The notes beneath the pieces are model-generated. The model had not been told where the DNA came from. It searched no databases and saw nothing but the letters and a program-made list of their open reading frames with translations. A stretch of 64,000 bases of DNA from Lottia gigantea (lineage: Eukaryota; Mollusca; Gastropoda; Lottiidae): contig NW_008708301.1 in the NCBI RefSeq assembly GCF_000327385.1, positions 236,833 to 300,832 on the forward strand, read 5' to 3'. The translations under genes were made by a program, and so were the position numbers. Each line of letters begins with the position of its first letter. Position 1 is the first letter of the stretch. Below are positions 24,791-35,283 of the stretch, one piece after another.

Positions 24791-24959
24791 GCATTTGGAC
24801 TATGGGCGGCGCCATTTTGTTACAATGAATGTACCTCCAGTGACTGGAGAGTTCGTTCTCCAACGGGCTCGGCCCACTTCGACGCCTCAAGTGTAAACGG
24901 CATGTATCAAGTGGGTCGAGCCTGGCACATGCGAAAGGGGTCCGGCCCGGTAGTAATTT

Positions 24960-25960
24960 AAATGGGGCTATATAGACAAGTGTGACCCTTGTGTCAGTGT
25001 TGTCTGTACCAATAAGAAAAGAAAGTTGTATCAACCATGGTTAATAAAGCAAAAACTGCTGTGTAGACAGGGCTGTATTAATACAGCTTCCAGGAGTAGT
25101 ATATTTCACATGTTCTATTCTGTACAGCAAGCTGTATCCAACATTTATATCTGACGAATGGGAGTACAAGTTTAAATCTTAAAAGGTTATTCTCAATTTT
25201 GGCGAGAATTTATGTAAACAAATTGGGAGTGATTCATGCAAGTTTATATACTTTGTAAACTGACAAGGAATATATTAGAAATATATTACAAGTTGTATAC
25301 AACCTGTTTTACTGTGTAGATGGGCCTTAGACGTCTGTGGCTCTAACTCTCCTTAGAATGTGATCTAGTGCTCAATTATATTTCACTGCTTGGCAATCAT
25401 GCCACATTAAGGCATGTATCATAACACAAGGGCAACAGTATGCTATCGCAAAACTATGTAATAGACAAATTGTAACATTTTATCTTCAAAGGTTTAACAT
25501 TCAAAAAGATGTCTGTTGTTCCTGCAATTCCACTAAAACTGTGTTTGATGACTACTATGTATAATTTTGAAAAATGAAGTACGGTACATATTTGGCCTGA
25601 TTAGCATGCTTGGAATTCATTACAAAATAGTTTGAGGTTGTTTCCTGGTCATTTTTTTCAGCTTGGCTAGTTTCCTTGTCGTTTCATGTTTTCTTTGGTC
25701 GTTTGGTCAACTCAAGTTTTAGAAAGTAAGAAAGTTCTATACAGAATCATAGCATACAGATAATTTGTCTGTTTCCATTTAAGGCAAGATTTTATCAATT
25801 TACAACTTTACAAGCTTTGCAATAGCAACAACTCCCCACCTCTAAACACTCGAAATTTGTAAATGATACTGCTAAATAGATGAATATTTCAATCCTTTTG
25901 CCAAAATAACTTATCACCACTGCTCTCTCTGTCTATAGCTTTTAAATAACTAGTAGAAAT
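24960..25960. other. Gene-free stretch
   Basis: No feature recognised apart from AT-rich sequence. Confidence 0.4.
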
Positions 25961-25964
25961 GATA

Positions 25965-26053
25965 GAGTAACCACCTTGACTAAATTGGGCATAAAATTAT
26001 TACAAAAATATACCACAAAACAGTCAAATTGGTCGTGAATGTATCCAACCTGC
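25965..26053 (-). pseudogene. Duplicate of the last exon of the 26.1-32.6 kb gene
   Basis: Minus-strand DQFDCFVVYFCNNFMPN aligns with DRFDYFVAGYLYFLPN in the exon at 26116-26372, and the DNA aligns as well (shared AAATTGGGCA and CCACAAAA-AGTCAAA). It follows a good 3' splice site (TTCTATGCAG at about 26054). Its frame stops soon after in a membrane-like segment. It could be an alternative last exon, a neighbouring paralogue's exon or a relic. Confidence 0.4.
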
Positions 26054-26115
26054 ATAGAATAGGACTCTGCTTACAATCTAAAATCTTTTAACCAGTTGAA
26101 CCACGCCTTTTGAAA

Positions 26116-29100
26116 TTAATGCAGTTTAAAAGAACTGGTGAAGATCATCCAAAAACATAAACCATATTGAAAGAGGATAATCAGAACCTTCCCAAAACAC
26201 AGTTTGAACTCAGCCTGTGATTTTACTACTTTAAAAACTGCTGACAACGTTGTAAATAAAGCATGAACCACAATGACGAAATTGGGCAGGAAGTATAAAT
26301 AACCTGCCACAAAATAGTCAAAGCGGTCTTTGCTCCACGATCTCTCATCCATTGGACCATTACACTGATTGTCTGGTACCTATAGAAACCGTGCAAAGAC
26401 CATATTGGGACAAACATTTGTATCAAATTGTGGCCAATCAAAAAAGATAAGTGAACGTGTTGAAAAATACCTAGTAGGCTACTTGAAATAGCAAAAAGCT
26501 CAATTAGACCATCAATTTCAGATACAAATGTCATCACAATATCAATCCTGAAAGAAAATGAAACTGATAAAAGTAGTTAAAAGAAAATTAGAGATAGTGG
26601 CCTGATAAACACAGATGAAATAAACTTACAACCATACACAGGACCTAAATTTCTTTACTTTGTTTACAATTTACAAAAAGGCATTACTTTGTTTCTCCTA
26701 TAAAGTACAAAAAAATGTAATTATAATGAGTCATTTCTAAAGATATACATGGTACTCCATAAAATGCCAGACAATGTGACATACTTCAAGCAAGAGTGGC
26801 CATGTCGGTCTATTTCAAATTATGTCCAACAAACATGGTACCCCATGGTACATGGTGTAGCTGTGCAACAAATGTGCCTATGATTAGCAAGATATGGCAT
26901 TTCTACAGATGCAGCATATATATCCTACAGATGTTGTCCCGAATTCAGCAACCGTGTCATGTTTTCATCAAATTTGAACCCTCTCACGGTATAGACAAAA
27001 TGAATAATGTCAGATATATTCCATTTCTAATATTTGCCGTAGGACACATGACACCACCTTCGAGGATCATGCAGCAAAGTGGTCCCCTCACCTACTGCAT
27101 GATCACTTCCAGAGTGCCACACTGACCGACCATCCAATTTAGCAAATGGCAATCCCAATTTATCCCTACTGTGAAAGGGAGATTTCCTGAAATTAACACT
27201 TATGTGAAAAATTCAACAACTGTGGTTTATGCAAAACAAAAGTGACCATCCATCAAAAGCCAATCAGGCATGGCTGTGTTGAAAAATGTGTCATACTCCC
27301 AGAGAGAGTTGTCCAAAAATATGGTACCCCATCGAATGTAGCTGTGCAACAAATGTGCCTATGATTAGCAAGATATGGCATTTCTACAGATGCAGCATAT
27401 ATATCCTACAGATGTTGTCCCGAATTCAGCAACCGTGTCATGTTTTCATCAAATTTGAACCCTCTCAAGGTATAGACAAAATGAATAATGTCAGATATAT
27501 TCCATTTCTAATATTTGCCGTAGGACACATGACACCACCTTCGAGGATCATGCAGCAAAGTGGTCCCCTCACCTACTGCATGATCACTTCCAGAGTGCCA
27601 CACTGACCGACCATCCAATTTAGCAAATGGCAATACCCAATTTATCCCTACTGTGAAAGGGAGATTTCCTGAAATTAACACTTATGTGAAAGATAGCTTG
27701 CCAGGCAAGGTAATATATGCCCACTGGCAGCTTTGATTTTGAATAAAAATATCTAGCAGTACAGTAACAATCACCAGTATGAAATATTAAATCTTAAGTC
27801 ATACACTTCTTTTGAACTCTTTAGGGCGATACTGAATAATATTGATCAATTTTTAGCTCGTGAAAACTCTAGAAGGCAAATATTCAATCTTCAGCGCGGG
27901 ACTGAATAATGAAACCAAGATTCGTCAAAATACAGTAAGGATCATGCCTCTTAGTGTTTAAGAGCTAAATTTGAACGTGTTTTCAAGAGCAAGGGCAATA
28001 ACTCATACTAAATATTTTTCAATTCTTCTGATTTTTAATAGGGTTCATCCTTGGGTGATAACGAACATTCACATCAAGTTTCATCAAAATCTCTCAACAA
28101 TTGTGCCTTCTAGTGTGATTACGAGCCGAAAATTGAACGCGTTTTCAAGAACAAGAGCAATAACTTACTAATAAATACTAAATATTTTTCGATTCTTCTG
28201 ATTTTAAATAGGGTTCATCCTTGGGTGATTATGAACACTCATGCCAAGTTTTGTTAAAATCCATCAAGAATTGTTTCTTCTAGAGTGTTTACGAGCTAAA
28301 AATTGAACGCGTTTTTAAGCACAAGGGCAATAACTTATACTAAATATTTTTCGATTCTTCTGATTTTCAATAGGGTTCATCCTTGGGTGATTACGAACAA
28401 TCATACCAAGTTTTGTCAAAATCCGTCAAGAATTGTGTCTTGTAGAGTATTTATGAGCAATTGTGGACGGACGGACCGATGGACGGACGGACATGGGTGA
28501 AATCAATAAAGCCAATCAAGCATGGCTGTGTCGAAAAATGTGTCATACTCTCAGAAAGAGTGGCCCTGTCCTTCTATTTCCACTTATGTACAACAAACAT
28601 GGTACCCTATTGAATGTAGCTGTGCGACAAATGTGCCTATGATTAGCAAAATATGGCATTTCTACAGATGCAGCATATGGGGTGGCTCTCTGTGACAAAT
28701 TTGGATATGATCTTCAAAAGCGGCATTCCTACAGATGTGGTTTATACCCAGCAAAAGGTTCAACATCCAACAGATGCAATTCAGTATGACAAATGTGCTA
28801 GACAGCAAGCCAGCAAACATTGCTTTTGACAACAACAATCTTGGCTTGTGTGTCAAAATATGGATATTTCTGGCAAGATATGTCCAAATTTTCATTATAT
28901 CAAGGGTGATTGCCAATCTGTGTCAAATCCTTCCAAAATCTAACTTGTCATGGATATTGTTGATTTAAACGAACAGATAAAATTCTGACATAAACTGTTA
29001 CCTCTATCTTGTTTACAAGCCAACAAATTTTGATACATTTTTACCAAGTCGACGGCAATAACTCAAAAACAATCATCGAAATATCATCAAATTCCAACTT

Positions 29101-32100
29101 GTCCAAGATCTCATCAATATACCTGATCACACCAAATTTCATTCAAATCATACAAAAACTGTAGTCTATATTACGTTCACAAACGAATTTGATGCATTTT
29201 TCCTAAGTCAAGTTTAATAACACAAAAACCAATCATCTAAAGATCGTCCTATTTCAACTTGTCCAAGATCTTATCAATATACATGATCACATTTCATTCA
29301 AATCAGATTAAAACCGTAGTCTCTATTGTGTTCACAAACAAATTTTGACAAGTGTTTCCTAGGTCAAAACGGTTCATTGAAAAATCGTCAAATTCTAACT
29401 TAACCGAAACCTCATCAATATAAATGATCACACCAAATCTCCTGCTACATTACCTGCTACATGGGATGATGCACGAGAATAACATATAACTTACATAACT
29501 TTTAAAGCTCTGCCGGTGTTTTCTGGTTGCTCTAACTAGGCCATGAATTGATCTACCTACAATAATAAGTGAAAATGAGTGATTTTGAGGCAATATCATA
29601 CATACAAATGACTCTTGAGACTCAAGAAGAGTCAGACAAGAGTAGTGAAATTTTAAATATTTTAAGATTAAGTTGTCTAAATATTTGTTAAACCAGCTGA
29701 TAGAGATCAATGTCAACTATTCCTATCACTATTCAGAATAAAGAGCTCAGCTCTACAAAATTAGTGTTTACAAGTAAAAATATTGGTGTTACTGTCAGTG
29801 AGTCTGTTCCAAATGGAATATTTTACAAAAATATCAGCTTAATTAAGAGAAACTCACCAATTATCAAGATATTGAAACACATGTTGTATTTCAATATAAA
29901 ACTGACAACATTCAATATCTGAAATAGAAAATGAATGTAAAATTTACTAAATTAAAAAAGAAAATAAAGGGATATTTCGCTAACAAACAATTATAGAACT
30001 GCATCCCTTTCAGTATGTATATAGATATAATTAGAAATGGGGTTTTAAGTCGTGCTTTTCTGTACCTGATTAGATTAACGAAGACAGTATGCAGTGTACA
30101 ATGTGGGCATTTTTTTTTTACGATTGAAGCATTAGCTTTCTCATTGTTAATTTCCTCAATAAGCAAGCACAAGGGACATTCCTTAAGGTGGCACCAATAT
30201 AGAAAGGGTCAATTATCAATCTTGGAGGGCAAGGTAGTTTGTTGACTGATAAAGAAGACTCACCATTTAACAGCTCGCTGGAACATAACTTGATATCTAT
30301 AGACCAACAAGTTTCTAACTGATGATAAGATTTCATACCTGTAATAAATCATTTATTCAAATTAAATAGCAAAAACAGAGATGTTTCCTATCATTTTATG
30401 CAAGTGACTCCACTTAGCATACATGATCTGACAAATTTGTTATTCATGTCCTGTTCTGGGCCATTTAGTATTCAACCCACTAATACACAGTAGGTATTGT
30501 ATGTATCAAATATTGTGTACCATCTAAGATTTCCTTGCTATATGTCAGGAATTGCAGGGTATCTATTGTTTTAAATGGACTAGTAGATGAAGTGTCTTAC
30601 CATTTTTAAAAGTACTTTGGATTGGTTATCATAAAGTATGACAACTCTGTATGGTCATTCATTCTAAACACAATCACCAAATATAGATGAAGTTTGTTAA
30701 ATCAGGGTTAGTGGATTCACCTGCAAAAAAACAACTTAACATTAACATCTGCATTTGAATCATGTCAAAAGTTTTTTTTTCACTTGCACCAGACTCTGAA
30801 ATATAACAATATAGAGACTACATCCCTTCAGTAACAGAAAGTTTCCTCACAAAAAATCACAAGATTCCCCCTTGCTTAAACCTAGGCCTAACAGTTGGAA
30901 TACCTGATAAATAAATCAAGTAGTTTTCAGAAAAACCAGAAAGTTAATTATAAAAAAACTCACCATAAATAAAAAAAAAGATCGATTTGTCAAAAGCGAT
31001 TTAAAACTTTTCATACTAGTAACTTCTCTGAACTGCTGTCACTGTAAAAGAATAATAATTTTTAGAATACAAACAACATTGTGTTGTGAATTGTTTCAAA
31101 AAGTAAAATTTTACTCTAAGTATTAAAGGGCTGTCACACTTTTCTCATAAACCACAAGACAAAAGCTTGCATAGATATGACCTAATAACCATCCCCATCT
31201 CCTAATTCGAAACCTGTCTACCCTCATCCCTATCTTAATGTCACTAAACTAACAACCAAAGGACACCATCCCTTTAATACCCCCACCCCTAATTCTAAAC
31301 CTGTCTACCCTCATCTCTACCTTAATTTCTTATTAACTAACAATTATAGGACACCATACGTTAATACCCCTAATTGTAAACCTGTCTATCCTCACCACTA
31401 CCTTAATACCATATTCTAAAACAACAAATACAGGCCACCCTGTCTTTAATACCTCCACCTCCTAATCCTTAACCAGACTACCCTCATCTCTGAAGGGTAC
31501 AAATTACTTTTTTTTTTATTTGCTTAAGTCTTTTGCTCTATGGGCCTAAATTGCACAGCAGTTTAAAATTTTGTATAGAACTTTTTAACGTATGAAGTAC
31601 GGTATGTAAAGGTTCTGAAGTGCATCATTAAACTAAATGATTCTTGAATTGTAATTTAAATACCAGAGCAAAAACATAAATACAAACAGAATTTGGCCAT
31701 AATGATACTCCTGATATCTTCCAGGTTATTTCTGAAGTCATGAAATAACTTATATTTGTCATATTTATTCTCGTGATATCGAGTCTAAATTTTCAAGGTC
31801 ACGCGCGTAAGAATCTGGATCGAGAAGTCCAAACTAACCGATAATATTTAAACCTCGAGTATTATACCCCAATCAAGTACCAAGAGTACACTTAAGCTCT
31901 CACCTGAAAAATTTCCCTCCATTGAACAATGCATGGCGTTCACGATTATCATTTTTCATAAATAATTTAAAGAGGTTGTTAAGTGATTTATATGTGTATC
32001 GGGCACATTAATAGCATCCAATCAAAGGGACTTACGTAACATAATACTGATATGTAATATATAGGGTCTTCGCTATGGTGACGTCATCAAAAACAGAGTT

Positions 32101-32604
32101 TTAGTGGGATTGCAGGAGTCATATAGGCTATACGTCTGAATGAAAATTGGAATGTTGCAATTTGATGCTATCAGTGTCCCTCCCTTATACACATAAAAGA
32201 TTTAGAAAAACTCTTAACAATCTCTTTAACAAAACGTTTGATAGAACTAAATGAAATGAGCTATTCAAGGTATGCATGCTTCAGGTTAACTTCGTTTTTT
32301 TTGGGGGCAATTCCACTGAAGTAAAACTGTGCGTTTGATAACGCCAACTTCACAAAGAATTTAGATATTATTAGCAGATTCGGCAATAGTCTAGTTTTAG
32401 TGGAATCGGAAAAAATATAACAGAGATCTGACTGAAAATTGGAATGGTACAAATCGATGCTATCGGTGTCCCTATTTCTTGAAAACCAGTTTATATTCCT
32501 TACAAGTTCCCAATCAAAATTTGAATGAAGAAAATGGCTTACCTTCTTGTGAATAATTGTCCAATATTTGTCACTCCTTCCAAAAGTGTCATCGTTGAAT
32601 CCAT
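26116..32604 (-). CDS. Candidate spliced gene for an unrecognised multi-membrane-segment protein
   Basis: No single long ORF exists, but minus-strand exons with canonical splice sites can be placed. Exon 32604-32543 is MDSTMTLLEGVTNIGQLFTR plus two bases, then GTAAGC. Exons 30720-30678 and 30338-30264 join in phase to give ...NFIYIWYEILSSVRNLL... Exons 29918-29858 and 29556-29495 join in phase to give ...FNILIIGRSIHGLVRATRK... Exon 26547-26471 joins the last exon 26372-26116 in phase to give ...ISSSLLDNQCNGPMDERS..., ending at TAA. Three of the links are proven by frame. The links between these blocks are not resolved, so exons are missing. Hydrophobic stretches (FNILII, YFLPNFVIVVHALFTTL, VLIILFQYGLCFWMIF) suggest several membrane helices, as in a chemoreceptor- or 7TM-like protein, but I cannot name the family. 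Introns are filled with tandem repeats. Confidence 0.45.
26770..28700. repeat. ~480-bp tandem duplication, three units, interrupted by a dispersed repeat
   Basis: The marker ATGATTAGCAAGATATGGCA occurs at 26880 and 27361 (period 481), with a diverged third copy at 28639. Removing the inserted repeat at 27693-28500 places the third unit about 470 bp after the second. Units 1 and 2 are almost identical over more than 300 bp; unit 3 is shorter and more diverged. Confidence 0.9.
27693..28500 (+). repeat. Dispersed repeat with ACGG tail, copy 2, inserted in the 480-bp array
   Basis: The head GATAGCTTGCCAGGCAAGG matches 311. The GGGTTCATCC motif recurs near 28039, 28209 and 28371 (about 165-bp units). 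The copy ends GGACGGACGGACATGGGTGA. It separates units 2 and 3 of the surrounding tandem array, so it inserted after the array formed. Confidence 0.85.
28995..29450. repeat. ~150-bp tandem repeat, three diverged units
   Basis: Motifs CATCAATATA(C/A)(C/A)TGATCAC and ACAAACAAATTTTGA-like segments recur three times with spacing near 150 bp. The architecture resembles the internal units of the ACGG-tail repeat but the sequence differs. It lies inside an intron of the candidate minus-strand gene. Confidence 0.75.
31181..31490. repeat. ~90-bp C-rich tandem repeat, about four units
   Basis: AAACCTGTCTACCCTCATC recurs with spacing of about 85-95 bases, with CACC and TTAATACC segments between. The strand asymmetry (C-rich on +) is unusual for this AT-rich window. 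Confidence 0.8.
32126..32480 (+). repeat. Direct pair of a small dispersed repeat
   Basis: GAAAATTGGAATG(T/G)T...CTATC(A/G)GTGTCCCT occurs near 32140 and again near 32433, each preceded by TTTTAGTGG. An inverted relative is at 18835-18895. The second copy lies just outside the first exon of the candidate minus-strand gene. Confidence 0.6.
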
Positions 32605-34079
32605 TATTTTATAGAAAAATCACAAAATAATCCAAAACCATCCAGAATAATACAGATAGTATCCACGAATATTAGTCAAAGATTTAGCACTGAATATATG
32701 GAAATAATTCAAAACCATCCAGAATCCAATACAGAATTTATCATAAGTCATAAGTCACGACTGATAAGACCGAAGTCCCGCTAAGAGATGCGCACCTTTG
32801 GATATGCAAACGATGATTTTACGTTAAACTCCTCCCACATTTTGACTGACAATTTGAATTTCAGCCAATCAGCAGCCACAATTCTGCATCCACGTGCTCT
32901 ACGTGTCAACTCTTCCCGCCAAAAAATTGTTTTGAGTTTCTGTTGGTTTTAAACTGTCACTTTCTCGTCAATTTGGTGAAAGCTGATAAATTATTAAAGG
33001 AAAAGATCCACCAATATTTCAGAGTGGCTGGTTGAAAGAATTTTGAACAGTGGCACTGAACTTAAAAATCCTTTGTAAAGTCTAAAACCTGTTCAAAAAT
33101 CTTTGGATCAACGAATAAAGTATATTTCGTTAAGTTACAGAGGGAAAAAATTGCCAAATTTACATGTCTGTGAAGTAAATTACACGGAAAGGGGTCTTTA
33201 ATTCAAGATAGAACAAATAATATGATTGCTAGATTCGCGCCAAATATTACCCCGAAATTTAAAGGGATATAGCGTTACTGTTACAATAAAATTCACCATT
33301 ATTCAAGTTTTAGGCCTAAATCAGGCTACCCTCAAAGAAGATAATTAGAAAATTTACTGAAAAGCTTTGACTTTGTGACTACATAAATGTGGCAATAAAT
33401 TCTGGGACGAAAAAGTGCAAAAGATACAAAATAAATATGATTGCAATAGAAAAGATTAAACCACAGTAAATTTAAAGATAGTGGATCAAATATGGCCATA
33501 TTAGGTATACGGTTGGTGAAACGAGATCCTCATAGTTAGATCATTTAGGCCTGCCTACATACAAAATCGTACGAAAATTGAAAATTGCGAAAAGTGAAAG
33601 AGCTATACCAATTTCAACATAGGCGTACGGGCCCATGACCTATTTGGGGGTTGGAAGGGGGGGGGGGGTGTAGTTTGCACGGAATTTTACTCTACGGACG
33701 AGACGAGTGGTACAACACATTTATAATATATGTTTATTAGTGTAAAGTTATGTTAGTGGAATGGTACATGATAACACTGCAAAATCAGTTGATGTGATTT
33801 ATATATTAGTGGTTACTGACAAATAACCCATCATGCCCATGGAATTGAGAGCAATATTAGAAGTTATATAGATTTCCCCCTGTCATCAATTTCCCCCTAT
33901 TGATGGTGATAATAAACTAGTTAATTAAATCATATCATTTGATTATCAAAATTAGTAAAATGACCATACACGAAATACAAAATTGTTTCGAATTATTCAT
34001 TCGTCGTCATTCCCAAATTTGTGCACGGCCTTTGCCAGAATTGAGTTTCGTTTTATGCCTTTCTGACCCAATTCGGACA
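32605..34079. other. Gene-free stretch with a poly-G tract
   Basis: Contains G-rich sequence near 33645-33670 (runs of up to about twelve G) and otherwise AT-rich DNA. The promoter of the candidate minus-strand gene would lie at its left end. No coding segment seen. Confidence 0.4.
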
Positions 34080-35105
34080 TAGTATAAATTTCAATAGGTT
34101 TCTATGACGGCTAAGCCTCGCAAATTGTCCGTAAACTCTGAGAAATATTCTGATATAGGTCATTTATATGTCGTTATATAGTGTATGTCTTTAATGGGCC
34201 TCCGTACAAAAAGTAAGGGAGACAGCAACTTTGTGATTCGATATTTCGAATGAGGACTAGTGTGAGATAGAATGGTATGAATTGCAATAAGTTCCTATGT
34301 CGGCTAAGACTCGCAAATTGCCCATAAACTCTGAGTATTATTCTTCATAGGCCATATATGTCGATTGGTGCATGTCTTTAATGTGCCTCCGTACAAAAAG
34401 CAAGGGAGACAACAACTTGGTGATTTGATATTTCGAATAAGGTGAGATAGTATGGTATGAATTTCAAAAGGTTTCTATGTCGACTAAGCCTCGCAAATTG
34501 ACTGTAAACTTTGAGTAATATTCTCATATAGGTTAGTTATATGTCGATTGGTGTATGTCTTTAATGGGCCTCCGTACAAAAATTAGGGGAGACAGCAACT
34601 TGGTGATTTGATATTTCGAATGAGGACTAGTGTGAGATAGTGTGGTATGAATTTCAGAAAGTTTCTTTGACGGCTAAGCCTCGCAAATTGCCCGTAAACT
34701 CTGAGTAATATACTCATATAGGCCATATATATGTCGATTAGTGTATGTCTTCAATAGGCCTCCGTACAAAAAGTAAGGGAGACAGCAATTTGGTGATTTG
34801 ATATTTCGAAAAATGACAAGTTAGTGTGAGATAGTATGGTATGAATTTCAAAAAGTTCCTATGACGGCTAAGCCTTTTAATTTGCTGTTTAACTTTGGTA
34901 ATTTTCAGTACAAAGACTAAGAGAGTTAGACATATATCGGTGTTTGCGAAATTGAAAGAATTATGTGTATTTGTCATAAAATTTTAACAACATTTAAGTT
35001 AGAAATAATTCAGATTCAGATTTCATATCGGGTTCGACCAGAATCTGTACTATGCTAGTGGAATGTTTTTGATAAGTTCAGCCCGGTCAGATAATGATAC
35101 ATGCA
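34080..35105. mobile_element. Satellite array 2 plus inverted transposon end
   Basis: The ~186-bp satellite (GACAGCAACTT-type marker at 34221, 34408, 34591 and 34781) is in the same orientation as array 1 at 22430-23010. It is followed at 34900-35105 by sequence that is the reverse complement of the left end at 22125-22370 (CATATCGGGTTCGACC against GGTCGAATCG...CCGGATATG, and GTTCAGCCCGGTCAGATAAT against ATAATGACCAGGCTGAAC). It is either a 5'-truncated non-autonomous element or the far end of a 13-kb element. It stops about 180 bp before the PSMB7 start codon. Confidence 0.7.
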
Positions 35106-35211
35106 TATGATCTTCTTGCACACGACCATCAACAGAAAAGAAGGGGCAGTCGATAGAGTTATATAGTCAAACCTAACCATTATTACAACAAAAAATTGTG
35201 TGGATAGCCAT

Positions 35212-35283
35212 TATAAAAGCCGCCTAATAAACGTACGAAAATACAGTGCACATAGCAATATCACCGGAAGCTGATGAACTAAC
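35212..35283 (+). promoter_or_regulatory. Probable PSMB7 core promoter
   Basis: TATAAAAG at 35212 lies 72 bases before the ATG. ACCGGAAG at 35263-35270 is an ETS/GABP-type site, and AACATGGCGTC at the start codon resembles a YY1 site, a combination usual for proteasome and other housekeeping genes. Assignment is by motif only. Confidence 0.4.

Noticed and set aside
26796-27606. Two nearly identical ~106-109 codon plus-strand ORFs
   Set aside because: They lie in units 1 and 2 of the 480-bp tandem array; similarity comes from DNA duplication, the third unit lacks the ORF, and no family is recognised.
29912-30172. 86-codon minus-strand ORF with a hydrophobic stretch, as an extra exon of the candidate gene
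   Set aside because: It has a plausible 3' splice site, but its only in-phase donor would leave an intron of about 29 bases before the next exon; left unassigned.
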